64,000 nt of DNA, from positions 1-64,000 of the IMG/VR virus record IMGVR_UViG_3300032116_000106, one strand, 5' to 3'. Origin of the DNA: a virus. Each line of letters opens with the position of its first letter. Position 1 is the first letter of the stretch. The position numbers were made by a program, and so were the translations under genes. Shown here one piece after another: positions 34,590-42,752 of the stretch. Below the pieces are notes generated by a model. It did no database searches. It was not told the origin of the DNA and saw only the letters and a list, made by a program, of their open reading frames with translations.

Positions 34590-36058
34590 TTTGTTTTTTC
34601 GTTTATATCTTCTTCAGATAAGATTTTGTAATTTAAATAATTTAATCCAATTTTTTTTGTATCAACTTTTCCAGTCAAAACTTCATCAAAATATATTTGT
34701 GAGTTTTGAACTATATCTGGATCCCAACTATAAAACTTTTCAGTTATCTTATCATCATCATCGTGAATTAAGGATTGATACTTACCCATAATTCTAGAAG
34801 GAACTGAAAGTTTTGATGTTTTTTGAATTACATCGGTTTTAATAAATTTAGAGTATTCGGTGAAATCTATTGAATGAACTTTAACGTGATTCATCGTAAT
34901 AGAAGAATCTAATATAAAATCATGATAAATCTTATTAAAGTTTATATTAAGAACTGGCTCTAAATCAGTATTTTGTTTTTTACCATTATACCCTTCTAAA
35001 TAAATGTTATCAATCTCTCTTTGTTCCAATACATAATCAAACATTAATAGATTTGATAATTTACCTTTGTATGGAGATGAATTTAAACTTGCACAACCTA
35101 CATAAATTGGTTGATAACTATAATCAATTAGGGGTGTAACTATATACGGTTGCTGGTCGCCCGTATATGGAACTTTAACACTATTAAGATATAACTCAAC
35201 TACTTCTTTGTTATAATCCACAACCATAGCAATATGATTCCATACACCTAATTCATATTTTTTGTATGCGAAACAATACTGCCTATCATTATCATAAACA
35301 TTTACCCTAATAGTTCCATCGTTTTGTAAAGATATACCGGTGTTATAACCAGGCCAACTTACCAAATACTCCTCATCTTTCGCAATTTCATCTTTACTAA
35401 ACCAAAGTGATACGCTAAAACTATCTTTCGTTAAATCTTTTATCTGATTATTTGGAAATATTTTTAGGTATAAATCATTATCTTTAAAATCAATATACTT
35501 AACATTTTCCGAATACTTCTTATCGGTGATTTTAATTTTTTCAAATTCGTAATACGAGTCTATGCGAGGAAAAACAATTTCTTCATCTAACTCTATATCA
35601 TTCATTCTACATCTATGTAATAAATCTAAATCCACAAACCCCCATCCATAATACTCATTTGAATACCCATTAACGGCTTCAAAATCTTCTTTGGAGAACA
35701 TTACCACTCCACCGAAATATTCCAAATATGGGAGCTTAAATGTATGTGCCGATACCTTCGTTGCCATATGGACGGGATAACCTCCAATGTGAATGTAATT
35801 GTAATCACAATCATCACTTACCGGCAGCATATCTATATCATGAAAGCAGAAATAATCGAATCCTTCTTTGAATAGAGAGAATCCGATATTACATAACTTA
35901 CCATAATTAAATGGTTTATCATCTGATTGTTCTATAATAAAGATTTCGTAATCCACATCCTTATTCTTAAAGAATTCAGTCATATGTGGAACGAAGGTAT
36001 CTAACTGCTCCCTTCTATCTCTATACGGAACTATTATTGCTATTTTAGCACCTGTCAT
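34568..36058 (-). CDS. GT7-like galactosyltransferase with inserted LamG domain, altered catalytic motif
   Basis: 496 residues. VPYRDRREQL (10-19), FNYGKLCNIGF (50-60), HDIDMLP (73-79), YFGGVVMF (114-121) and GYSNEYYGWG (131-140) are GT7 motifs. However, the E-D-D-D catalytic segment reads F-V-D-L-D (141-145), so the Glu and one Asp are lost. The LamG region spans about 165-420, including VWNHIAMVVDYNKEV, LLMFDYVLEQREID and FILDSSITMNH. The C-terminal part ends with GLNYLNYKILSEEDI. The altered motif suggests reduced, changed or purely binding function compared with its two siblings. Confidence 0.8.
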   Translation of the reverse strand: MTGAKIAIIVPYRDRREQLDTFVPHMTEFFKNKDVDYEIFIIEQSDDKPFNYGKLCNIGFSLFKEGFDYFCFHDIDMLPVSDDCDYNYIHIGGYPVHMATKVSAHTFKLPYLEYFGGVVMFSKEDFEAVNGYSNEYYGWGFVDLDLLHRCRMNDIELDEEIVFPRIDSYYEFEKIKITDKKYSENVKYIDFKDNDLYLKIFPNNQIKDLTKDSFSVSLWFSKDEIAKDEEYLVSWPGYNTGISLQNDGTIRVNVYDNDRQYCFAYKKYELGVWNHIAMVVDYNKEVVELYLNSVKVPYTGDQQPYIVTPLIDYSYQPIYVGCASLNSSPYKGKLSNLLMFDYVLEQREIDNIYLEGYNGKKQNTDLEPVLNINFNKIYHDFILDSSITMNHVKVHSIDFTEYSKFIKTDVIQKTSKLSVPSRIMGKYQSLIHDDDDKITEKFYSWDPDIVQNSQIYFDEVLTGKVDTKKIGLNYLNYKILSEEDINEKTKWIKVVL

Positions 36059-36909
36059 TATATTAAAACTATTTGTTTGGTTAGTTTATTCCAATTACCG
36101 AAAGATACAAAGGATTTTTCAGATTTCCAAGTCCATTCAGAAAAATCTTCTAAATTTATTGAGAGTTTATTTTTTGCCAAAGCCCTATACATTTTTCGGT
36201 ATTCTTCTGAAAAAGCGTAATCAGTTCCTACATTTGCAACAGCTCTTAACCTTTCTGCACAAGTACTATCCCATTTAAAATGATGAACTTGTGTAAAACC
36301 CTTTTCAATTGGATAACGAAGGGGGTGATTCCATCCCTGCCACCTCCAAGTTGTTTGTCCATTTATTTCTGCATAATGTTGCCCCGCAGTTACCTTTATC
36401 CTACCCTTCATAAGAGTAACCTTATTTGGACAGGCTCCACTTAAAGGGTATCTAAAAAAAGAACTAATCGGAAATGCTTCCCATAAATCAGTATCTTTTG
36501 TCACCAAAGGGAAACTACCATTCTCACCAATCTTATCTATAAAACCTCCTGTTACAAATTCCCAACCATTAGTTTCACACTCTTCAATTATAGAACCTAT
36601 ATCATCCCAGTACAATTGTAACTCATCATCATCTGAAACTATCCACCAATCATTAGGATATAAGGATTTAATTTCATTGTAAAAAGATGTTACTGCTTCC
36701 CAGTTAAATACCTTCTCTTTTCTTTCATGATATACACATCCAAATTCTTCGGCTATATCTCTTGCTTCTTCGAATGATTTTTTATTATCCCTATCAGTAG
36801 AGTAATAATTTACCAAATGAATTTCACTCACATTTTTTTTGTAATGTGATAACATTTGCCTCAAAGTATTTGTTCTATACCCAGTGACAGTAACTAATTT
36901 TGGTTTCAT
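36058..36909 (-). CDS. Glycosyltransferase, GT2/GT92-like (GT-A fold)
   Basis: 283 residues. The N-terminal TGYRTNTLRQML then VSEIHLVNYYSTD (about 9-39) is the start of a GT-A nucleotide-binding domain. NDWWIVSDDDELQLYW (about 86-101) provides the D-D-D/E metal-binding motif. WRWQGWNHPLRYP and VHHFKWDST fit the acceptor side of small GT2-like enzymes. There is no membrane segment. It shares one nucleotide with the altered GT7-LamG gene and overlaps the SDR gene by 4 bp. Sugar specificity unknown. Confidence 0.65.
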   Translation of the reverse strand: MKPKLVTVTGYRTNTLRQMLSHYKKNVSEIHLVNYYSTDRDNKKSFEEARDIAEEFGCVYHERKEKVFNWEAVTSFYNEIKSLYPNDWWIVSDDDELQLYWDDIGSIIEECETNGWEFVTGGFIDKIGENGSFPLVTKDTDLWEAFPISSFFRYPLSGACPNKVTLMKGRIKVTAGQHYAEINGQTTWRWQGWNHPLRYPIEKGFTQVHHFKWDSTCAERLRAVANVGTDYAFSEEYRKMYRALAKNKLSINLEDFSEWTWKSEKSFVSFGNWNKLTKQIVLI

Positions 36910-37748
36910 AAATTATCTATATATTTCTTCAATCTATCTTTTGGAAACCAACCCAATCTTCTAACTTCATCATCTTTTCTCCTACTCATTGAGTATTGCC
37001 CTAACCCACCTATTTTTTTTTCAATTTGTAAACTGGGAAACCTATTTTTAAACATTTCATAAACATTATGCACACTATATGAAACATCATTACCCATTTC
37101 CCAACCACCTAAATTAATTTCTTTTGTTTTTATTAATCTTACTAAACCATCAACAACATCATCGATATATGTAAATGGTTTTAATTGAGTTCCTAAATTA
37201 TGATAGGTAATAGGTAAATTATTGTTTATCTGATTTCTCCATTTTCCAATTAATGCCGCCATATGTGATTCAATTAATTCACCTGGCCCATATACATTAT
37301 ATAATCTCACTATTGTTACATCAACACCCAATCCATTTCTATAAAAACGGCATAACTCTTCACCCATTTTTTTTGATGTGGAATAAGGTGATATAGAATG
37401 ATGAACCGATGATGAACTTGCAAATACTACTTTACACCCATTTCTTTTTGCATATTCTAATACACTTTTAGTTCCATCAACATTTGTGGAAAAAGTATAA
37501 TTTTGATGCTCATATGATACCCCAACTCTACTAAATGCTGCTAAGTGATAAATCCAATCATAAGGTTTATCACTAATGTTTTCCATTGCCCTTACATCTC
37601 CCCCAACAAACTTAGCGCCTTCCGCCACTTTTGCTTCTCTACCGATATACTGATTATCCACTATATGAACTTCGTGTCCATCTGTAATCAATTGTTCGGA
37701 AAGTGCATATCCAATAAATCCACATCCTCCCGTAACTAAAATTTTCAT
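36906..37748 (-). CDS. Extended SDR, UDP-glucose 4-epimerase-like
   Basis: 280 residues. VTGGCGFIGYALSE (5-18) binds NAD, DWIYHLAAFSRVGVSYEHQN (about 64-83) is the strand-4 to helix region, and FASSSSVH is the Ser segment. SPYSTSKKMGEEL contains the intact Tyr-x-x-x-Lys. RLYNVYGPGE and FTYIDDVVDGL follow the standard epimerase layout. It probably interconverts NDP-sugars, for example UDP-glucose and UDP-galactose. The latter would suit the galactosyltransferases nearby. It overlaps both neighbours by 4 bp. Confidence 0.85.
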   Translation of the reverse strand: MKILVTGGCGFIGYALSEQLITDGHEVHIVDNQYIGREAKVAEGAKFVGGDVRAMENISDKPYDWIYHLAAFSRVGVSYEHQNYTFSTNVDGTKSVLEYAKRNGCKVVFASSSSVHHSISPYSTSKKMGEELCRFYRNGLGVDVTIVRLYNVYGPGELIESHMAALIGKWRNQINNNLPITYHNLGTQLKPFTYIDDVVDGLVRLIKTKEINLGGWEMGNDVSYSVHNVYEMFKNRFPSLQIEKKIGGLGQYSMSRRKDDEVRRLGWFPKDRLKKYIDNL

Positions 37749-38500
37749 TTCCTTCTTATTAAAGTAAGACCTGTTGATGATGGTTTATTTTTCACAATAC
37801 CATGATTAAAAAGATTAAATACTTCCCATTTATTACCATCAATTTCTTTTGCTAATTTTATAGGCCCACTCCAATCATCGTGATCTCCTCTATCTTTCAC
37901 TTCTTGTGTTACAATAAACTTATCATGATATTTCGGGTCAGTATCATGCATTGAAATAATACCATTCTCACTCATTATCTGAGAATATAATTCAAAATCT
38001 TCTTTTACATTTTCATACGAATGACCTGCATCAATATGTAAATAATCTATTTTTATATCTTGCAATACGAAGAAATCATAGAATGCCTCCTCGGTAGTTG
38101 AGTTTATAATACGAGGGTGAAATGTTCTTCTAAAAAATGATTCTTCCGCAAACCAATCCACAACCCCACCAATACCATTCATAGCATCTACAACATAAGT
38201 TGAACCTATATCACCATAGTTAAAATCAGCATTTCCTTCAAAGATGTTTTGTTTGTGTAAATCGTATCGAGCCTGTGTCATTATACGAGGAATAAATCCA
38301 CCACCGCTACCCAAACAAACACACACTCTGGCCCTCATATATTGGATTAGAGAGTAGATAATTAGTCCATCACCTAAATGTGTATCAGTAGCTCCATGAG
38401 ACCAACGGTAGGGAACAGGATTGATTTCCTCTTCACCTCTAAAATCAAATTCTAAATTGTTGGTGAGATACTTTTTTATGTAGTTAAGGTCTTGTAACAT
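37745..38500 (-). CDS. Class I SAM-dependent methyltransferase (Methyltransf_24/TylF-like)
   Basis: 251 residues. RVCVCLGSGGGFIPRIM (about 58-74) is motif I for S-adenosylmethionine. KIDYLHIDAGHSYENVKEDF (about 149-168) and NGIISMHDTD (about 179-188) are the conserved Asp/His region of O-methyltransferases that act on sugars in natural products and capsules. The likely role is sugar O-methylation. It is the start of a run of genes separated from the upstream glycosyltransferase by only 31 bp. Confidence 0.68.
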   Translation of the reverse strand: MLQDLNYIKKYLTNNLEFDFRGEEEINPVPYRWSHGATDTHLGDGLIIYSLIQYMRARVCVCLGSGGGFIPRIMTQARYDLHKQNIFEGNADFNYGDIGSTYVVDAMNGIGGVVDWFAEESFFRRTFHPRIINSTTEEAFYDFFVLQDIKIDYLHIDAGHSYENVKEDFELYSQIMSENGIISMHDTDPKYHDKFIVTQEVKDRGDHDDWSGPIKLAKEIDGNKWEVFNLFNHGIVKNKPSSTGLTLIRRK

Positions 38501-38531
38501 CTATTAAATATAATTATCTTAATCTATAAAA

Positions 38532-39527
38532 TTAGGAATTATTTATGAGATTTCCAACTCTTTTTATCCATTTATTTTTATCCGAAAATTGTAACATATA
38601 TTGTTTTAATTTGTTACATTCTTTTACCTTTTTTTCATAGGATGTGTGTATCAACTCATTGACTAAATCATCAAAATCCTCTTTCGTTTCAACCCTATAT
38701 TCATAATCACACTCTACTCCCCATTCCTTATGTAATATAGGCAATTTACCATAATTAACGGCATCAAATACTGAATACCCAAATGGTTCGTTTTTATAGG
38801 CCGAATGGAAAATTTGCCAACTTTTATCTATGAACCAATTACGATGGATGCCCATATCAAACTCATAAAACTTACATCTTTTAAAATTATACATTTCTGA
38901 TATATTGTAATAGTCGTATTTGTGAGTAAGAACTTTTGCCGAATGGTTTGATAGCCAATGTGGATTTTTACGGGATTCAAAACGGGCTGCATATCCTATT
39001 GTTTCCGAACATTCTTCTACTAATGGTCTCTCTTCGGTAAATGTGTAATAATTTGGTATAACCTCACAATCAAAATCATCCAAAAGAGGTGAATGATTTA
39101 ATCCTATCCAAACTCTTTTTTTACATTTTCTTAGCAGAAGGTTTTGCCAACTCAATTCTATTTTGGTTGGATATATTTTAAAATCAGTTCCACTTTCAGT
39201 TATATCTTTTGCATATGCCTGAATAAAAACGGTATCCCATTTATGTTGATACTCCATAAGATACTCTCTATGTGAATATGGTGGATGAAGAAAAATTATT
39301 CTATCACACTTATCTAATAAATCTTCCGTCCCTTTTGGATTCTCTAAACGAAATGTATGTGGTATAGGAATAGATGATTCAAGATGGTTAGCACTTCTTT
39401 TATTATCAATTATGAGATGCACTTCTTCATTAAGAGTAGGGATTACTTCTCTAATAAAATTATTAACCCATATATCTCCTCCACCAATTATTTGATTTCC
39501 GGCAGAGGTCGTAACCATTATTATCAT
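38532..39527 (-). CDS. Glycosyltransferase, GT4-like (GT-B fold)
   Basis: 331 residues. The N-terminal GNQIIGGGDIWVNNFIREV (about 11-29) is the glycine-rich acceptor-side loop. ETIGYAARFESRKNPHWL (about 176-193) is the linker with the RK pair. FHSAYKNEPFGYSVFDAVNYGKLPIL (about 237-262, cited in parts) is the E-x7-E donor-sugar motif with Glu at EPFGYSVFDA. It is AT-rich like its neighbours. The leader reads ATATTTTTATATT, a one-base variant of the late motif. Confidence 0.68.
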   Translation of the reverse strand: MIIMVTTSAGNQIIGGGDIWVNNFIREVIPTLNEEVHLIIDNKRSANHLESSIPIPHTFRLENPKGTEDLLDKCDRIIFLHPPYSHREYLMEYQHKWDTVFIQAYAKDITESGTDFKIYPTKIELSWQNLLLRKCKKRVWIGLNHSPLLDDFDCEVIPNYYTFTEERPLVEECSETIGYAARFESRKNPHWLSNHSAKVLTHKYDYYNISEMYNFKRCKFYEFDMGIHRNWFIDKSWQIFHSAYKNEPFGYSVFDAVNYGKLPILHKEWGVECDYEYRVETKEDFDDLVNELIHTSYEKKVKECNKLKQYMLQFSDKNKWIKRVGNLINNS

Positions 39528-39539
39528 AATATAAAAATA

Positions 39540-40271
39540 TTATATCTTTTTTTGATGATTTGAAAATGGACATCCATATACATCTTCTCCATTAAAATAA
39601 CGTCTACCACTTCCATGCGGTTTACTTATATCTTTAGTGACTCTTTCTATACCAAAGTCTTTCATCGCTAATCGTTCTTCATCTATTTGCTCTTTGGTAA
39701 AAATATCTTCACCTCTCTCTAATGAAAATGAATCTATAAAATATCTAGGAGTAGGAATCACACATCCAACTAACTCTCCTTTATTAATTATAATTTTATG
39801 ATTTTTTCTCGTAATTTTTAAATTAAATGTAAAATCTCTACGAAGATTATCGGTTTCAATAACACCGGTCATATGTTGAATACCATCTATCCAATAATTA
39901 GGAGGATTAATTGTCATAAGATTAATATCGGAAGGTGTTCTGAATGTAAATCGATTTTGAATTGTAACGGTTCCCATTCCAAAGTGGGAATTTATATGCT
40001 GATACATCGGGTTATCGCCATCATCTAAAATCTCAACTTTCGTATTGGACGGAGAATCACCACCATCCCATTCTACCGAAAAAGTTTTTAAAGATTTTAT
40101 ACCAAACCCCATTTGATTTCCAATTACCAAAGGTAAACAAAAATATGCATGATTTATAAACCAGTCTCGTTTGTTCTTTCCTTTTAATGGAAAAATAATT
40201 AAATCATTTGAATTTTCAAATTCAGATGATTCGCATATTGTGATTAATTTATTTTCTGGAACTTTTATCAT
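39540..40271 (-). CDS. DUF6065-like protein of unknown function
   Basis: 243 residues from the ATG at 40271; an upstream TTG (40280) is less likely because ATGA overlaps the previous stop exactly. FINHAYFCLPLVIGNQMGF (about 40-58) and the HFGMGTVTIQNRFTFRTPSDINL region resemble the DUF6065 family, seen in phages and cyanobacteria. FSLERGEDIFTKEQIDEERLA and NHQKKI follow near the C-terminus. No catalytic residues are identifiable. It has the look of a beta-rich domain that binds or measures a ligand. It lies between two glycosyltransferase genes. Confidence 0.55.
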   Translation of the reverse strand: MIKVPENKLITICESSEFENSNDLIIFPLKGKNKRDWFINHAYFCLPLVIGNQMGFGIKSLKTFSVEWDGGDSPSNTKVEILDDGDNPMYQHINSHFGMGTVTIQNRFTFRTPSDINLMTINPPNYWIDGIQHMTGVIETDNLRRDFTFNLKITRKNHKIIINKGELVGCVIPTPRYFIDSFSLERGEDIFTKEQIDEERLAMKDFGIERVTKDISKPHGSGRRYFNGEDVYGCPFSNHQKKI

Positions 40272-41098
40272 ATGTAACAATATTTATTTTTTCTAAATTT
40301 ATCATATTCCCCTAAATATTCATCAGGTATAAATAAATAATGATTAGGAGACATATATCCTGTCACCGTTTTTTTATTTTTCAATTCATAAGATACTTTA
40401 CCTTCTATACAATTAATCTCAAAATCTTCTATTCCCATACCAACATCATGTGATGAAAGAGTAGAATATTTTACACCATTTTCTTTGAATACTTTTTGAG
40501 CAGCATATTGTTCTGATAATCCTTTGAACCAATTATAATTATCTTCATCTAATTTTTCTTTTGCAATTTGATTTAATTCAAATGTTTTATCTAATATTTT
40601 TTCAAATAAATTATCTATTTTTTTAAATGAGGTATTTGGTATAATAAGCTGTCCAGATGGTATCCCATTTTCACCTAACACTTTAAAAAAATGTTCATTA
40701 TATCCTTCATGCAGAGAATATATGTAATCCTCATTGTACTTATCAAAAAAGTATCGTATATCTCCATAAAAAATACTATCTACATCAAAGTTAAAAATAG
40801 ATGTATATCCTTTCAAAAATACTTTATCCATATCATACCATTTTTGAAGATAGACACTATATTTTGTCTTATCAAAATCACTTTTATAAAAAGTTACATT
40901 TGGAAAATCTTTTATAATATTTAAATCAAAATAAGTATTATTCCAAAAATCAAAATCAGGTGAAGATACGCTTATAAAAACATCATAATCTCCTTTATAA
41001 TATTTTGACCAAGTTTCAAGTGCATAATATAGCATAGAATAATATTTCATACTTCTTCTATCTATACACAATACCATATACATTGCATGCTTATTCAT
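40268..41098 (-). CDS. Glycosyltransferase-like protein (GT-A, DxD motif)
   Basis: 276 residues. MYMVLCIDRRSMKYYSMLYY (6-25) begins a GT-A-like domain. IFNFDVDSIFYGDI (101-114) holds the DxD (105-107) metal site expected for GT8-type enzymes. The GENGIPSGQLIIPNTSFKKI segment and KYSTLSSHDVGMGIEDF fit the acceptor side. It overlaps its neighbours by 4 bp and 8 bp. Sugar specificity is unknown. Confidence 0.58.
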   Translation of the reverse strand: MNKHAMYMVLCIDRRSMKYYSMLYYALETWSKYYKGDYDVFISVSSPDFDFWNNTYFDLNIIKDFPNVTFYKSDFDKTKYSVYLQKWYDMDKVFLKGYTSIFNFDVDSIFYGDIRYFFDKYNEDYIYSLHEGYNEHFFKVLGENGIPSGQLIIPNTSFKKIDNLFEKILDKTFELNQIAKEKLDEDNYNWFKGLSEQYAAQKVFKENGVKYSTLSSHDVGMGIEDFEINCIEGKVSYELKNKKTVTGYMSPNHYLFIPDEYLGEYDKFRKNKYCYI

Positions 41099-41639
41099 AA
41101 TTCATTGAATGCGTTTTATCAAATGTCCAAAAAGATGTTAAGGTATATCTTATACCATTTATAATTGGGTTTACACCATGAAGAAATTCCAAAGTACCAG
41201 GAAAAAATACTAATGTATTTAATTTTGGTTTAATTTCAATATTTTGGTTTGGAAAGTATATCTCACCTCCTTCATAATCATCATTTAAATAATACACACA
41301 TCCAAAATGCCTCCAATTATATATATGAGGTCTACCAACTTCTTCTCCATCTGCATGTGGATGCTGAAAATCTCCAATTTCCCATTTAACCAATCCTAAA
41401 TAATCTGGAAAAATTTGTTCAGATAAATTATAATCTAAGATAATTTTATTCCGAATAGAATCTAATAATTGTTTGTTTTCGTTTTCTAAATTTTCAAATT
41501 GGTTATTGTAAATTACTCTACCAGACCAAACATTGGAATGCGTTCTTTCACCCCAAAGTTTGGTGGTATTTGAAAAATTTTTATATTTTTCAAAATTTAT
41601 TTCAGATAACCAATTTTCATTTATTGATATAAACATCAT
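41091..41639 (-). CDS. Prolyl-4-hydroxylase-like 2-oxoglutarate/Fe(II) oxygenase
   Basis: 182 residues. The iron ligands are His95-x-Asp97 in FQHPHADG and His154 in LEFLHGVNP. Arg164 (NGIRYTLTSFW) would bind 2-oxoglutarate. CVYYLNDDYEGGEIYFP (114-130) and KPKLNTLVFFPG (138-149) are the hallmark P4H strands. These enzymes hydroxylate proline in proteins. The gene starts 6 bp after the stop of a fibre-like protein with runs of 29, 18 and 13 prolines, the obvious candidate substrate. It is the first oxygenase of the modification block. Confidence 0.82.
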   Translation of the reverse strand: MMFISINENWLSEINFEKYKNFSNTTKLWGERTHSNVWSGRVIYNNQFENLENENKQLLDSIRNKIILDYNLSEQIFPDYLGLVKWEIGDFQHPHADGEEVGRPHIYNWRHFGCVYYLNDDYEGGEIYFPNQNIEIKPKLNTLVFFPGTLEFLHGVNPIINGIRYTLTSFWTFDKTHSMNYE

Positions 41640-41645
41640 TTATTT

Positions 41646-42752
41646 TTAAAATGGATTACATAATTCAGTTGAACCAAACGAACCTCCTCCAAATCTAGAG
41701 GCCGTCCATTGTCTGGCATTTACACCATCTGAATAGTATCCTGTACTAGCAATTGTTCCGGAATTATCCGAATATAATTGCGTAGCATCCATCCAATTAG
41801 CAGCATTTATATAATACTGCGATTGTGGTGCATTACAAGAGTTCTGATGAGTGGTATTATCATAACCCAAATATATTGAAGTATAAGCCGGTGGTGGCGG
41901 AGGCGGCGGTGGCGGCGGTGGCGGTGGTGCCGCACATGCCGATACCGTATTAATAGTTCCATTACCTTCAACATAATAAACAGTAGTTCCATTTGAATAA
42001 TACCCATTAGGAGCATTTAATACTCCACCCGCTAACTTTAACACACATCCAGTTGTTAAATTCGTACAAGTACTATAAAATGTATTAGTAGGGTTACTAC
42101 ATGCACCCACACTATTTCCAGCATCATATCCCAACTCAAAAGAATATAATGGTGGCGGTGGAGGTGGCGGTGGCGGTGGTGGAGGTGGAGGCGGTGGAGG
42201 TGGTGCCGCAGCGCACGAAATCGTTACAGCGGTAGTATTCACCGTTGTATTAGTCCCATCATAAACCGCAAAATACCAATTACCATCAGGTATCATAATC
42301 CAAGTATATGGATTACCTGGTGATGGTATAGCTTCTCCAAATTCAGAACCCATTCCACCTGCTACCAAATTAGCAACATTTGCCTGAGTGGTATCTCTTG
42401 CAATTCTAACATATGTTCCGGTGCCCCCAGCCATAGTTGAAGTTACTTGACCCGATCCTCCACTACAAATTACATTTGTCTGAGTAATTGATAGAGCCGG
42501 TGGAGGTGGTGGCGGCGGTGGAGGTGGAGGTGGCGGTGGCGGCGGTGGAGGTGGAGGTGGCGGTGGCGGTGGTGGCGGTGGAGGAGTTGCACCTCCTGCA
42601 CTCTTACCATAAAACTCATCCATTCCATGTGGAGTAGAAGGAATACCATACGCAATAGCGGCAGCATCTAGATCAATTCTAGTTCCAGATGCTATACCTC
42701 TATCGGTATTCATCTGATCCATTGAAATAGGTCCTGATTGTGGTAACGCCAT
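41646..42752 (-). CDS. Polyproline fibre-like protein with repeated GYYSDG-type modules
   Basis: 368 residues. The N-terminus (MALPQSGPISMDQMNTDRG) resembles short phage fibre or tail proteins. Three proline runs of 29 (57-85), 18 (184-201) and 13 (276-288) residues separate globular modules. The last two modules share LGYD near the start, a Cys-x-x-P turn, and GYYS[ND]G near the end. The final module ends in STELCNPF. It immediately follows the 1876-residue fibre gene (1-bp overlap) and precedes the P4H-like gene by 6 bp. Polyproline II rods plus small cysteine-containing heads suggest an extended decoration on the tail fibre. Proline codons are CCA, CCT and CCG. Confidence 0.75.
   Translation of the reverse strand: MALPQSGPISMDQMNTDRGIASGTRIDLDAAAIAYGIPSTPHGMDEFYGKSAGGATPPPPPPPPPPPPPPPPPPPPPPPPPPPPPALSITQTNVICSGGSGQVTSTMAGGTGTYVRIARDTTQANVANLVAGGMGSEFGEAIPSPGNPYTWIMIPDGNWYFAVYDGTNTTVNTTAVTISCAAAPPPPPPPPPPPPPPPPPPLYSFELGYDAGNSVGACSNPTNTFYSTCTNLTTGCVLKLAGGVLNAPNGYYSNGTTVYYVEGNGTINTVSACAAPPPPPPPPPPPPPAYTSIYLGYDNTTHQNSCNAPQSQYYINAANWMDATQLYSDNSGTIASTGYYSDGVNARQWTASRFGGGSFGSTELCNPF
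41889..41927 (-). repeat. (GGN)n repeat encoding 13 prolines
   Basis: Thirteen successive GGN triplets on the plus strand, read as CCN proline codons on the minus strand. The third base varies among A, C and T on the coding strand, so the tract is not a pure repeat, but it is still prone to length change by slippage. Confidence 0.9.
42150..42203 (-). repeat. (GGN)n repeat encoding 18 prolines
   Basis: Eighteen successive GGN triplets (CCN prolines) in the middle of the fibre-like gene. Composition is TGG, CGG and AGG on the plus strand. Confidence 0.9.
42498..42584 (-). repeat. (GGN)n repeat encoding 29 prolines
   Basis: Twenty-nine successive GGN triplets (CCN prolines), the longest proline run of the window. 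It follows GGAT in the protein and is followed by ALSIT. Confidence 0.9.

Noticed and set aside
41889-42584. Possible CRISPR array or minisatellite
   Set aside because: The repeats are triplet coding units in one gene, without spacers.
41807-42667. Minus-strand His/Arg-rich frames inside the polyproline gene
   Set aside because: They are shifted frames of the (GGN)n tracts. The proline frame is supported by flanking fibre-like sequence.
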